Part shown: positions 8,679 through 16,915 of the stretch, one piece after another | Numbering within the stretch: position 1 is the first letter of the stretch | How the letters are laid out: each line of letters opens with the position of its first letter | Assembly (NCBI RefSeq): GCF_000344155.1 | Contig: NZ_BAOQ01000003.1 | Location: forward strand, 62,001 to 126,000 | DNA length: 64,000 nucleotides | Reading direction: 5' to 3' | Source of the DNA: Gordonia paraffinivorans NBRC 108238 | Lineage (GTDB): Bacteria; Actinomycetota; Actinomycetes; Mycobacteriales; Mycobacteriaceae | The notes under the pieces: generated by a model | Told to the model about the DNA's origin: nothing | Database searches by the model: none | The model's input: the letters and a program-made list of their open reading frames with translations, nothing else | Made by a program: the position numbers and the translations under genes

Positions 8679-10124
8679 TCAGTTCCGGGCGGCCGCCACG
8701 GGGGCCTCGGTCGGTGTCTTCTGGTCGTCGGTCTTGCGGCCGTCGTCCTTGGTGCGGCGCCCGAGGCGCAGCGGGATGCGGGGCCGGGCCGTCAGGTACT
8801 TGCTGAACGGCAGGCGCAGCAAGAGCTCGACGAGCAGCAGCGACAGGGTCAGGACCACGACGACGAGGATCACCGAACGCAGGGTGGCCGAGTTCGGGAA
8901 CCACTCGAACAGTCCGCTGAGGAAGCCGACGCGCCCGAGGACGTCGAGGATCAGCGGGTGCACGGCGAACACGCCGAACGCGCGCAGGGTCGCCTTGGCG
9001 ACCACGTTCGCCGCGGCCGGCCGGCCGGACGCGCGGCGGTCGTCCCAGAGCAGGCCGATCAGCCAGAGCAGGACGAAGCCGGCGACGTACCAGGGCAGGC
9101 TGGCCGGGTTCCAGGCCGTGTTGGCCTTCCACGGCACGTTGCCCGGGGAGGTCGCGAGCAGGTAGGCGGCCGAGGTGAACGCCGCAGCGCCCACGGCGAC
9201 CAGGAAGACCGCCGCCATGTGGTCGCGCAGCCACTTGTCGACGGCCTGCTGATGCTGCGCGGCGAGCACGCCCATCGCGATGAACAGCGCGTACATCGGC
9301 AGCGTCTTCCACAGGTGCTGGTAGGTGACGTCCCAGAATTGTCCGGAGGGCCGGGGGAGGTACTGGTACACCACGAACATCGCGACCTGGATGACCGCGC
9401 CGATGGAGAGAAGCGTCCACGGGTGGTTGCGGCCGCGCTCGAAGATCCACGAGATGAGCGGGAAGAACAGGTAGATCTGCATCGAGATCAGCAGGAAGTA
9501 CAGCTGGTACTTGCCCTCGCCGACGAGCAGATCGTGGGCGAGCTGGGGGAACAGCTCGTTCATCGGCGGGAACGGGTTGTCCCGGATGATGACGTGATCG
9601 GTGATCGTGTAGATCACGGTCCAAGCCAGGTACGGCCAGATCACCAGGCCGAATCGGCGGCGCCAGAACTGCACCGGGGACATGTCCCGGCCCTGGGTGC
9701 TGAGGACAAGTACGTACAGGGTCACCGCGACGAAGCCGTAGCGGGTGAGATGGCACAGCGTGCCGATCAGGTTCGCGGCGCGCACCTCGTCGGGGCCGCC
9801 GTTGATGGCGTTGACGCTGTGGGCGACGACGACGAAGGCGAACAGCGCGACACGGACGAAGTCTGCGGTGTGCGCGCGGGAGCGGGCCTTCTTGATCGCC
9901 GCAGCGTCGACGGCACCCTGTCGGGCGGAGTCACGGCGTGTGGCCTCGTCGCTCCGGTCTGCGTCGGAAGTCGCGGTGGCGGCGGAGCCCGCGTCCGGTG
10001 TGCCGGTTGCGGGGGAGGGGTCGGTCTCGGCGGTGGCGGGCGCGGTTTCGGCGACGGAGGTCGAAGAGACCTCGGACGTCGAGACGTCGTCGCCGGCGGT
10101 GCGCGCCGAGCTCGCTGCGTGCAC
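8679..10124 (-). CDS. Acyltransferase-3 family membrane protein (OafA-like)
   Basis: 481 residues, about ten hydrophobic helices. FVRVALFAFVVVAHSVNAI in the first helix carries the conserved His of the acyltransferase-3 family, which transfers acyl groups (often acetyl) to surface glycans or lipids. The first ~80 residues are a low-complexity Ser/Thr/Ala/Asp-rich cytoplasmic region, and the C-terminus is charged (RRTKDDGRKTDDQKTP). Start is uncertain: GTG at 10124 is chosen because GGGGAGGG lies ten bases upstream; a GTG 13 codons further on is an alternative. It converges with lcp across 27 bp. No neighbouring glycan locus identifies its substrate. Confidence 0.8.
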   Translation of the reverse strand: MHAASSARTAGDDVSTSEVSSTSVAETAPATAETDPSPATGTPDAGSAATATSDADRSDEATRRDSARQGAVDAAAIKKARSRAHTADFVRVALFAFVVVAHSVNAINGGPDEVRAANLIGTLCHLTRYGFVAVTLYVLVLSTQGRDMSPVQFWRRRFGLVIWPYLAWTVIYTITDHVIIRDNPFPPMNELFPQLAHDLLVGEGKYQLYFLLISMQIYLFFPLISWIFERGRNHPWTLLSIGAVIQVAMFVVYQYLPRPSGQFWDVTYQHLWKTLPMYALFIAMGVLAAQHQQAVDKWLRDHMAAVFLVAVGAAAFTSAAYLLATSPGNVPWKANTAWNPASLPWYVAGFVLLWLIGLLWDDRRASGRPAAANVVAKATLRAFGVFAVHPLILDVLGRVGFLSGLFEWFPNSATLRSVILVVVVLTLSLLLVELLLRLPFSKYLTARPRIPLRLGRRTKDDGRKTDDQKTPTEAPVAAARN

Positions 10125-10570
10125 CAAGAAAGAACCCTCCCCGGTTGACCAAACTGTTACCGATACGAAGTGTACGGACCGATTCCGGCAACGGCCTCGT
10201 CGCCGAGGGCTGTGCGGCGGTCCCGGAACGCAGCCGTGATCGCCCGGTTCCGTGTCGCCGACCACTGTACCCAGCGTCGTAGGCGGCGGCACCCGGACGG
10301 CGTCCGCGCAGGTCAAGGGGTATCTGGACGTACGCCGCGCGTGCGCGCCGCCGACCCGTGGAACCGGTGCGCGAGGCTGTCGCGCGCGATCGCCGGAGCG
10401 AGACCCATCTCACGCGCGATCTGCTTGCCGCCACTGTCGGGCGTACGCGCCTCGTCGCTGTGCCGGTACTCGGTGACGCGGCGGTGGGCGTAAACGGAAG
10501 TGACGGGTGGGTGCGGTGTGCACCCGGGTTGCTGCCGTAGACTCTCCGGTGCCGCCCGCGCGGGCGCGAC
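10125..10570. other. 446-bp intergenic stretch without a supported gene
   Basis: Holds the 5' region of the acyltransferase gene on its left and the upstream region of the tRNA on its right. Short open frames exist on both strands but have Arg/Pro-rich shadow-type composition and no ribosome sites. I see no repeat or RNA fold I can name. Confidence 0.5.
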
Positions 10571-10643
10571 GCCTTCGTAGCTCAGGGGATAGAGCAACCC
10601 TCTCCTAAAGGGTAGGTCGTAGGTTCGAATCCTACCGAGGGCA
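10571..10643 (+). tRNA. tRNA-Arg (anticodon CCT)
   Basis: Complete cloverleaf of 73 nt. The acceptor stem GCCTTCG pairs with CGAGGGC (one T-G wobble), the D stem is GCTC/GAGC, and the anticodon stem ACCCT/AGGGT holds loop CTCCTAA (anticodon CCT, reading AGG). The T arm is GTAGG-TTCGAAT-CCTAC, with discriminator A. The 3' CCA is not fully encoded. No integrase or duplicated 3' end is seen nearby. Confidence 0.97.
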
Positions 10644-10678
10644 CCGAACCGGCCTTGACCTGAGACTTTTCCGCTCCA

Positions 10679-11638
10679 CTAGTGGCGTGGCGACCGGGCG
10701 AACCGTCTCCGGTACACGAGGGGCGAGACCCCGACGGACGCCGCGAAGTGATGTCGCAGCAGCGTCGCCGACGCGAACCCGACGAGGCGCGCCACCTCCT
10801 CGACCGGTGCATCGGTCGATTCGAGCAGCTCCTTGGCGGCGAGCACCCGTTGTTCGGTCAGCCATCGCCGCGGTGACACCCCGACCTCGTCGACGAATCG
10901 CCGGGCGAACGTCCTGCTCGACATGTGCATGCGTTCGGCCATGGCGTCGACGGTGACGTCGCGGTCGAGATGTTCGAGCAGCCAGCCGAGCAGCTCGCCG
11001 AACCCCTCGTCGGAGCAAGCGGGCATCGGCATGTCGACGAACTGGCGCTGGCCGCCGTCGCGGTGCGGCGACACCACCATCCGCCGGGCGATGCGGTTGG
11101 CCACGCTCGCTCCCCACGCCTCGCGGACCAGGTGCAGCGACGCGTCGATGCCGGCGGCGGTGCCCGCGCTGGTGGTCACCGGTCCGTCGTCGACGAACAG
11201 GACGTCGGTGTCGACCTGCGCCTTCGGGAACTGCCGGGCGAGTTCCTCGCCGTAGCGCCAGTGGGTGGTGCAGCGGCGGCCGTCGAGGAGTCCGGCCGCA
11301 CCCGCGACGAACGCCCCGGAGCACACGGTCAGGACACGCCCGCCGTTGTCGACGACCGCACGCACGGTGTCGAGGATCTCCTCGGGGTAGTTGCCGTCGG
11401 TCTTGCCGCCCGGGATCGCGACGAGGTCGACGTCGCGGCACTCGTCGAGTGTGTGGGACACCTGCACGGAGATGCCGCGACCCACGGTGAGCGGTTGCGA
11501 CGGTTCGGGCGCAGCCACGCGGAAGTCGAACACCGGGACGCCGTCGTCGGAGCGGTCGAGGCCGAACACCTCGTAGACGACGCCGAACTCGAAGAGCGCG
11601 ACGTTGCCGTGGAGGAGGACGCCGACGGATTTCAGCAT
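10679..11638 (-). CDS. GlxA-type regulator: DJ-1/PfpI domain fused to AraC HTH
   Basis: 319 residues. The N-terminal half (about 1-170) is a DJ-1/PfpI class I glutamine-amidotransferase-like domain with the LTVCSGAFVAGAAGLLDG nucleophile-elbow segment and the THWRYGEEL continuation. The C-terminal ~100 residues are the double AraC helix-turn-helix (MAERMHMSSRTFARRF and VARLVGFASATLLRHHF). Start chosen at the ATG giving MLKSVGVLLHGNVALFEFG, where family similarity begins. Such regulators respond to small nitrogenous metabolites in some species. It stands alone; no target is evident. Confidence 0.88.
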   Translation of the reverse strand: MLKSVGVLLHGNVALFEFGVVYEVFGLDRSDDGVPVFDFRVAAPEPSQPLTVGRGISVQVSHTLDECRDVDLVAIPGGKTDGNYPEEILDTVRAVVDNGGRVLTVCSGAFVAGAAGLLDGRRCTTHWRYGEELARQFPKAQVDTDVLFVDDGPVTTSAGTAAGIDASLHLVREAWGASVANRIARRMVVSPHRDGGQRQFVDMPMPACSDEGFGELLGWLLEHLDRDVTVDAMAERMHMSSRTFARRFVDEVGVSPRRWLTEQRVLAAKELLESTDAPVEEVARLVGFASATLLRHHFAASVGVSPLVYRRRFARSPRH

Positions 11639-11720
11639 CCCGCCAGTATGGCAGAAGATTTGCGCATATTGACGTTCATGCCACTGTTGGCGAAATTCCT
11701 GCGGGCGGAAAATTGCTGCC

Positions 11721-11936
11721 ATGATCATCGCAGCCCTCGTCCTCGCCGCCGCCGTCCTCGTCGCCGTGATCGGACTCGTCGTCCTGACCCGTCGGACCCC
11801 GCCCGGCCGCCGCACGCCTCTCCAGCGCCTCGTCGACTGGTGGACGCGCGATCCCCGGCTGCCCTACGGTCCCGACACCGACCGTGTCGCAGCGGAATTG
11901 AGCATTCTCACCCGTCGCCACGACCGACTCGTCTGA
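11721..11936 (+). CDS. Small single-pass membrane protein, unknown function
   Basis: 71 residues: one hydrophobic helix from residue 2 to about 23 (MIIAALVLAAAVLVAVIGLV), then a basic/polar cytoplasmic tail with WWTRDPRLPYG. Composition and codon-position bias look like a real gene, but the ribosome site is weak. It lies between the divergent GlxA-type gene and the SDR gene. No family is recognised. Confidence 0.5.
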   Translation: MIIAALVLAAAVLVAVIGLVVLTRRTPPGRRTPLQRLVDWWTRDPRLPYGPDTDRVAAELSILTRRHDRLV

Positions 11937-11968
11937 CGCGGGTCCGGTGTGCCCGCCGAGGGCTGCGC

Positions 11969-11974
11969 TACGGT
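11969..11974 (+). promoter_or_regulatory. -10 element TACGGT for a leaderless SDR transcript
   Basis: TACGGT ends seven bases before the GTG at 11982 and no Shine-Dalgarno sequence intervenes, the spacing expected when transcription starts on the start codon. Confidence 0.5.
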
Positions 11975-11981
11975 AGCGGGC

Positions 11982-12791
11982 GTGAGCTCACAGACCGTTC
12001 TCGTCACCGGCGCGACCAGCGGCATCGGCGCCGAGGTCGCCCGTCAGTTCGTCGCCCGCGGGCACCGCGTCTTCGGCACCACCCGCAACCCCGACACCGT
12101 GCGCGACCCGATCCCGGGCGTCACCTATGTCCGCCTCGACAACGCCGACTACGACTCGGCCACCGCGTGTGCCGAGACCGTCGGGGCCGTCGACATCCTC
12201 GTCAACAACGCCGGCGAGTCGCAGGCCGGCGCCCTCGAGGACACGTCGATGCAGGCGATCGAGGATCTGTTCCGCGTCAACGTCTTCGGGCCGATCGCCC
12301 TCACGAAGGCGGTGCTGCCCGGGATGCGGGAGCGGCGTCGCGGAACCGTCGTCATGGTCGGGTCGATGCTGTCGAGCTTCCCGGTCGCATTCCGCTCCAA
12401 CTACGCGGCCACCAAGTCGGCGCTGAAGGCCTTCGCCTTCGCGACCCGGCGTGAGGTGGCGCCGTACGGGATCCGCATGATCGCGGTCGAGCCGGGGACC
12501 ATCGCGACCGGTATCGGCGACCGGCGCAGCATCCACATCGGCGAGAACTCGCCCTACCGTGCCGAGTACGAGACCCTGGCCGCGGCGACGCGTCGCAACG
12601 AGGACGCCGGCATCAGTGCCGAGTCGATGGCCCGACAGATCGTCGACGCCGCGCTCGCCGACCACCCGAAACCCTTCTATGCCCGGGGCAACAACGCCCC
12701 GCTGGTCTTCCTGCTGCGTCGCCTCGCGCCGCGTCAGCTCGTCCTGGACATGACCGCGCGCAAGCACGGCCTGCCGAAGGTGAAGATCTGA
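11982..12791 (+). CDS. SDR-family oxidoreductase
   Basis: 269 residues, GTG start. TGATSGIG at residues 9-16, NNAG at 75-78, catalytic Ser128, Tyr141 and Lys145 (YAATK), and the VEPGTIATG segment after it. The N-terminus matches classical SDRs only from this GTG; the frame is open further upstream. Its stop is two bases before the GTG of cobF, so the genes are probably co-transcribed, although the enzyme has no known role in corrin synthesis. Substrate unknown. Confidence 0.87.
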   Translation: MSSQTVLVTGATSGIGAEVARQFVARGHRVFGTTRNPDTVRDPIPGVTYVRLDNADYDSATACAETVGAVDILVNNAGESQAGALEDTSMQAIEDLFRVNVFGPIALTKAVLPGMRERRRGTVVMVGSMLSSFPVAFRSNYAATKSALKAFAFATRREVAPYGIRMIAVEPGTIATGIGDRRSIHIGENSPYRAEYETLAAATRRNEDAGISAESMARQIVDAALADHPKPFYARGNNAPLVFLLRRLAPRQLVLDMTARKHGLPKVKI

Positions 12792-12793
12792 CC

Positions 12794-13549
12794 GTGCGGA
12801 TCACGTTGCGGGTCATCGGGATCGGCCCCGGAGGCCCGCGCCAGATCACCCTTCAGGCCGTCGACGCGATGGCCGACGTCGACGCCTTCCTCGTGCTGGA
12901 GAAGGGGGCGGCCAAGAGCGGTCTGCTGCAGGCCCGTCGTGAGATCCTCGACGCCCATGCGCGGCAGGGATATTCGCTCGTCGAGATCCCCGACCCGCCC
13001 CGCGACCGCGATCCCGTCGACTACGACGCCGAGGTCCGGCGCTGGCATGCGGCACGTGCGGATCTGATCGCCCGCGCACTGCGCGACGAGGTCGGCGACG
13101 GCGGGGTGGCCGCGTTCCTCGTGTGGGGCGACCCGGCGCTCTACGACAGCACGCTCCGCATCGTCGAGGATCTGTCCGCCCACGACGACCTCGACCTCGA
13201 CGTCGAGGTGATCCCGGGTGTGACCAGCGCGAGTGCGCTCACCGCGGCGCACGGCATCGTGGCCAACCGCGTCGGCGAGCCGATTCACATCACCACCGGC
13301 CGTCGGCTTGCCGAGACCCCGGCGGGTGCGGACGCCAACCAGATCGTCATGCTCGACGGGGATCTCGCCTTTCGGCACACCGCCGACCCCGACGACCACA
13401 TCTGGTGGGGTGCCTACGTCGGCACCGCCGACGAGATCCTGATCAGCGGCCGGGTCGGTGACGTGACCGACCGGATCGTGGCCGCGCGTGCCGAGGCGCG
13501 CGAACGGATCGGTTGGATCATGGACATCTACCTGTTGCGCAAGGGGTAG
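12794..13549 (+). CDS. cobF: Precorrin-6A synthase (deacetylating) CobF
   Basis: S-adenosylmethionine-dependent methylase of the aerobic cobalamin pathway: it methylates C-1 of precorrin-5 with loss of acetate. 251 residues, GTG start. Tetrapyrrole-methylase features: VIGIGPGGPRQITLQAVDAM at the N-terminus, FLVWGDPALYDST (the GDP loop), and EVIPGVTSASALTAAHGI. The C-terminal GWIMDIYLL is typical of CobF. It lies directly after an SDR gene and no other cobalamin gene is in the window. Confidence 0.9.
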   Translation: MRITLRVIGIGPGGPRQITLQAVDAMADVDAFLVLEKGAAKSGLLQARREILDAHARQGYSLVEIPDPPRDRDPVDYDAEVRRWHAARADLIARALRDEVGDGGVAAFLVWGDPALYDSTLRIVEDLSAHDDLDLDVEVIPGVTSASALTAAHGIVANRVGEPIHITTGRRLAETPAGADANQIVMLDGDLAFRHTADPDDHIWWGAYVGTADEILISGRVGDVTDRIVAARAEARERIGWIMDIYLLRKG

Positions 13550-13625
13550 CGGGGGAGGCCTCGATCTGCCGGGCCGAACAGGTGCGAGCCCCCATCAGGA
13601 CTCACGCGTGCCCGGTCCGTGGTTC

Positions 13626-14375
13626 TCACATCAGCTCCCGTGCCACCAACTCCACAGTCACCAGTGCTGCGATCGAGCTCACCGCAAGCAGGCCGATCAG
13701 CACGAACAACTGCATGGCGGCCGCGGCCCACACGGACGCGCCGCCGAGGACCATGCCGACGAAGGCGCCGGGGATCGTCACCAGCCCGACCGCGCGGGTC
13801 TGGTCGAGCCCGGGGATGAGCGACGTCGCCGCGGCGGTCGCGCAGATCTCCAGTCGCGCGTCGCGAGGGAGCAGCCCCAACGACAACGCGGCCTCGACCT
13901 CGCCTGCGCGGGTGGTCAATTCGTCGTGCGCCCGGCGCCCCGTCAGCGACGTGGTGACCATGGCGTTACCGAGCAGGATGCCGGCCGTCGGGATCACGGC
14001 GATACCGCGGTCGGGGAGCACGCCCACGAGCACCAGTACCACGACCAGGATCAGCGTCGGCACCGCGACCGGTCCCACACACCAGCCGATCGCACGCACG
14101 TCGGGGGCCGCCTGCCGTATACGCCTGGCCGACGTGAACGCGGCAGCCGTCGCCATCACGAGCACGAACAACGCCGACGCCCACAGATACTCGACGACCA
14201 CCGCCAGGACGCCGGCCAACGCGGCCAGTTGGACGACGGCGCGCACCGACGCCACCACGGTGTCGGTCGCGAGGCCGCTGCGCCGGTTGACCAGTACGGC
14301 GACGACGGCGAGCAACACGATCGCGACCGCGAGGGCCGGACCGATGTTGACGACGGCGTCGCCGACTCCGTTCAC
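13626..14375 (-). CDS. FetB/UPF0014-family ABC transporter permease
   Basis: 249 residues, about seven hydrophobic helices. The signature segments VRAVVQLAALAGVLAVV, ILLGNAMVTTSLTGRR, AALSLGLLPRDA and LIPGLDQTRAVGLVTIPGAFVGMVLGG are those of the FetB family, the membrane half of an iron exporter in E. coli. The ATPase partner FetA is not adjacent. The start lies 10 bp beyond the cysQ stop, so it is likely the second gene of a cysQ-fetB unit. The metal role is inferred from the family only. Confidence 0.85.
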   Translation of the reverse strand: MNGVGDAVVNIGPALAVAIVLLAVVAVLVNRRSGLATDTVVASVRAVVQLAALAGVLAVVVEYLWASALFVLVMATAAAFTSARRIRQAAPDVRAIGWCVGPVAVPTLILVVVLVLVGVLPDRGIAVIPTAGILLGNAMVTTSLTGRRAHDELTTRAGEVEAALSLGLLPRDARLEICATAAATSLIPGLDQTRAVGLVTIPGAFVGMVLGGASVWAAAAMQLFVLIGLLAVSSIAALVTVELVARELM

Positions 14376-14385
14376 ACGGGCCAGT

Positions 14386-15126
14386 TCACCAGATCTGCTG
14401 CAGGGCCGCGAGCATGTCGTCGCGGATCTCGCTGCGGCAGATCACGAAGTCGGGCATGTAAGGGTGGCGGTTGTTGTAGACGATCTCCGAACCGTCGAGG
14501 CGACTGCAATGCAGGCCCGCGGCCAGCGCCACTCCCACCGGCGCGGCGTTGTCCCATTCGTACTGGCCGCCGGCGTGCACGTACGCATCGGCGTCGCCGC
14601 GGACGACGGCCATCGCCTTCGCTCCGGCCGAACCCACCGGCACCATCTGCAGACCGAGGCGGTTGGCCACGAAACTCGTCTCGTACGAGCCGCCCCAGCG
14701 AGAGGTCACCAGGCGCCGGGTCAGCGGGCCGTCGGTCTCGGCGACGGTGTCGGCCCGGAACAGCTCGCCGGTGGCCGGCAGCGAGACGGCGGCCTCGATG
14801 ACCCTGCCGTTCTCGGTCAGGGCCACGTGTACGGCCCAGTCGGCGGTGCCGTTGGCGAACTCCCTTGTGCCGTCGAGGGGGTCGATGATCCACACGCGCT
14901 CGGCGGTCGCCCGGTCGCCGACGTCAGCGGCCTCCTCCGACAACACGGCGTCGTTCGGGCGGTGCCTGCGCAGCACGGTGGAGATCCACGCCTGTGCCAG
15001 CGCGTCACCGACGTCGCCGAGCATTCCCCCGCCGAGGAGGTCGCCGGACCGGATCCCGAGCAGGATCTCCCCGGCGCCCTGCGCGATCCGGGCGGCCAGC
15101 TCGGCGTCGGAAAGACGGGAACTCAT
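14386..15126 (-). CDS. cysQ: 3'(2'),5'-bisphosphate nucleotidase CysQ (inositol-monophosphatase fold)
   Basis: Mg-dependent phosphatase that removes the 3'-phosphate of PAP/PAPS in sulfur assimilation; mycobacterial CysQ also accepts inositol phosphates and fructose bisphosphate. 246 residues. Metal-site motifs in order: LSEEAAD (Glu64/Glu65), WIIDPLDGT (Asp82, Asp85, Gly86, Thr87) followed by REF as in CysQ, and WDNAAPVGVA near the C-terminus. Start at the ATG giving MSSRLSDAEL, with AAAGGG immediately upstream. Only 25 bp separate it from the divergent glycosylase start codon. Confidence 0.9.
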   Translation of the reverse strand: MSSRLSDAELAARIAQGAGEILLGIRSGDLLGGGMLGDVGDALAQAWISTVLRRHRPNDAVLSEEAADVGDRATAERVWIIDPLDGTREFANGTADWAVHVALTENGRVIEAAVSLPATGELFRADTVAETDGPLTRRLVTSRWGGSYETSFVANRLGLQMVPVGSAGAKAMAVVRGDADAYVHAGGQYEWDNAAPVGVALAAGLHCSRLDGSEIVYNNRHPYMPDFVICRSEIRDDMLAALQQIW

Positions 15127-15151
15127 CCCTTTACTAGAGCACACTGGAGGC

Positions 15152-16042
15152 ATGCCCGAGCTTCCTGAGGTCGCCGCCATCGCCGACTATGTCGACGGCC
15201 GGGCGGCCGGACTCCCGATCCGGCGCGTCGATGTCGCATCCCTCTCGGTCCTGAAGACCGCCGACCCGCCGTACACCGCCCTGGCCGGCCGGATCGTCGA
15301 ATCCGTCGGCCGGATCGGTAAATACCTGGTCATCCGCACCGTCCCGGGTTCGGAGGCCACCGCGTCGGAACCGATGATCGCGATGGTCGTCCACCTCTCG
15401 CGGGCCGGCTGGGTGCGCTGGAGCGAGGACCTCTCGCCCAAACCGCTGCGGCCCGGCGGGAAGTCGCCGATCGCGCTTCGGGTGCACTGCGGCCTGCCCG
15501 GCGAGGGATTCGACGTCACCGAGGCCGGCACCCAGAAGCGGCTCGCGGTGTGGCTGGTCCGCGACCCCGCCGAGATCGATCGCGTCGCCGGACTCGGCCC
15601 GGACGCCCTCGAGCTGACCGAGGAGCGCCTCGCGGAGATCCTGGCCTCGACGACCGGCCGCATCAAGAACGTGCTCACCGACCAGCGCGTGATCGCCGGC
15701 ATCGGCAACGCCTACTCCGACGAGATCCTGCACACCGCGCGGCTGTCGCCGTTCGCGTCGTCGAAAACCCTGAAGCCGGACCAGGTGAGCGCCCTCTACG
15801 ACGCGATGCGGACCGTGCTCACCGATGCCAGCAGCCGTCTCGAGGGGCAGGAGGTGGCGCGGCTCAAGTCCGAGAAGCGCATCGGCCTGCGCGTGCACGC
15901 GCGCACCGGCCTGCCGTGCCCGGTGTGCGGCGACGCCATCCGGGAGGTCTCGTTCGCCGACCGCTCGTTCCAGTACTGCCCGACCTGTCAGACCGGCGGC
16001 AAGGTGCTCGCCGACCGCCGCATGTCGCGGCTCCTCAAGTAG
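15152..16042 (+). CDS. Fpg/Nei-family DNA glycosylase-AP lyase
   Basis: Base-excision repair of oxidised bases. 296 residues. It begins MPELPEV, so Pro2 is the catalytic N-terminal amine and Glu3 the acid, followed by the helix-two-turn-helix (RIKNVLTDQRVIAGIGNAYSDEIL) and a C-terminal zinc finger with Cys256, Cys259, Cys276 and Cys279. Ten residues (ADRRMSRLLK) extend past the finger. TGGAGG precedes the ATG closely. Fpg (8-oxoG) versus Nei (oxidised pyrimidine) specificity is not certain; the body resembles the divergent actinobacterial copies rather than canonical MutM. Confidence 0.9.
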   Translation: MPELPEVAAIADYVDGRAAGLPIRRVDVASLSVLKTADPPYTALAGRIVESVGRIGKYLVIRTVPGSEATASEPMIAMVVHLSRAGWVRWSEDLSPKPLRPGGKSPIALRVHCGLPGEGFDVTEAGTQKRLAVWLVRDPAEIDRVAGLGPDALELTEERLAEILASTTGRIKNVLTDQRVIAGIGNAYSDEILHTARLSPFASSKTLKPDQVSALYDAMRTVLTDASSRLEGQEVARLKSEKRIGLRVHARTGLPCPVCGDAIREVSFADRSFQYCPTCQTGGKVLADRRMSRLLK

Positions 16043-16069
16043 CGGCTTCCGGCGCAACTTACCGCCCGG

Positions 16070-16075
16070 TAGCCT
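16070..16075 (+). promoter_or_regulatory. -10 element TAGCCT, leaderless start
   Basis: TAGCCT ends seven bases before the GTG at 16083; no Shine-Dalgarno sequence is present. Confidence 0.45.
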
Positions 16076-16082
16076 GGGCGTC

Positions 16083-16826
16083 GTGACCCCACGGCAGAAG
16101 ATCCTCATCACCGGTGCGAGTTCGGGACTCGGCGAGGGCATGGCCCGTCGGTTCGCGGCGCGGGGGCGCGCGCTCGGACTCGCGGCGCGTCGCCTGGAGC
16201 GACTGGAGACCCTGGCGGCCGAACTCCGGCCGTCTGCGGCGCAGGTGGCGGTGACGCCGCTCGACGTCACCGACCTCGACGCGGTGCCGGTCGCCTTCCG
16301 GAAGCTCGCCGACGAGCTCGGCGGCCTCGACCGCGTCATCGTCAACGCCGGCCTCGGCAAGGGTGCCCCGCTGGGCACCGGCAAGGCCGCAGCCAACATC
16401 GAGACCGTCCAGACCAACCTCGTCGGCGCCCTCGCGCAGGCCGAGGCAGCCCTGGAGATCTTCCGTGAACAGAACGCCGGGCACCTCGTGCTGATCAGTT
16501 CGATCTCCGGCGTCCACGGGCTGCCGAAGGCGCAGGCCGCGTACTCGGCGTCGAAGGCCGGACTCACCGCGCTCGGGCAGGGGCTGCAGGCGGAATTCGC
16601 CGGCTCGCCCATCACGGTGTCGGTGATCGCGCCCGGTTACATCGAGACCGACATCAACCGGGGTGTGAAGACCTCGCTCATGGTCGACACCGACAAGGGC
16701 GTCGACGCGCTGGTGAAGGCGATCGAGGCCGAGAAGAGCTGGGCTCCGGTGCCGGCGTGGCCGTGGACCCCGATCGCCGCGGCGCTGAAGTATCTTCCGC
16801 TGTCGCTGAGCCGCCGCCTGGTCTGA
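16083..16826 (+). CDS. SDR-family oxidoreductase
   Basis: 247 residues, GTG start. TGASSGLG at 10-17, NAG at 88-90, ISSISG with Ser140, Tyr154 and Lys158 (YSASK), and APGYIETD after it. The C-terminal region WAPVPAWPWTPIAAALKYLPLSLSRRLV resembles the membrane-associated tail of the mycobacterial SDR group that acts on lipid-type substrates; this is a weak inference. It follows the glycosylase gene by 40 bp but has its own promoter-like hexamer. A hairpin follows the stop. Confidence 0.87.
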   Translation: MTPRQKILITGASSGLGEGMARRFAARGRALGLAARRLERLETLAAELRPSAAQVAVTPLDVTDLDAVPVAFRKLADELGGLDRVIVNAGLGKGAPLGTGKAAANIETVQTNLVGALAQAEAALEIFREQNAGHLVLISSISGVHGLPKAQAAYSASKAGLTALGQGLQAEFAGSPITVSVIAPGYIETDINRGVKTSLMVDTDKGVDALVKAIEAEKSWAPVPAWPWTPIAAALKYLPLSLSRRLV

Positions 16827-16834
16827 CCCGTCTC

Positions 16835-16869
16835 CGGCCGATCCCGCCGCAGCGGGACTCATTCGGCCG
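16835..16869 (+). terminator. Two-part hairpin after SDR gene
   Basis: Outer arms CGGCCGA (16835-16841) and TCGGCCG (16863-16869) enclose a second stem TCCCGC/GCGGGA (16842-16847 with 16852-16857). No T run. Confidence 0.5.
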
Positions 16870-16903
16870 ACGGATCTTCCGGTCACCCGGCGGCGGAGGA
16901 GGT

Positions 16904-16909
16904 TAGCGT
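16904..16909 (+). promoter_or_regulatory. -10 element TAGCGT, leaderless start
   Basis: TAGCGT ends six bases before the ATG at 16916. Confidence 0.4.
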
Positions 16910-16915
16910 GGCGGA

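Noticed and set aside
10170-10540. Several 60-107-codon open frames upstream of the tRNA
   Set aside because: Overlapping frames on both strands with Arg/Pro/Ala composition and no start signals.
10571-10643. tRNA-Arg as attachment site of an integrated element
   Set aside because: No integrase, no duplicated tRNA 3' end and no composition break nearby.
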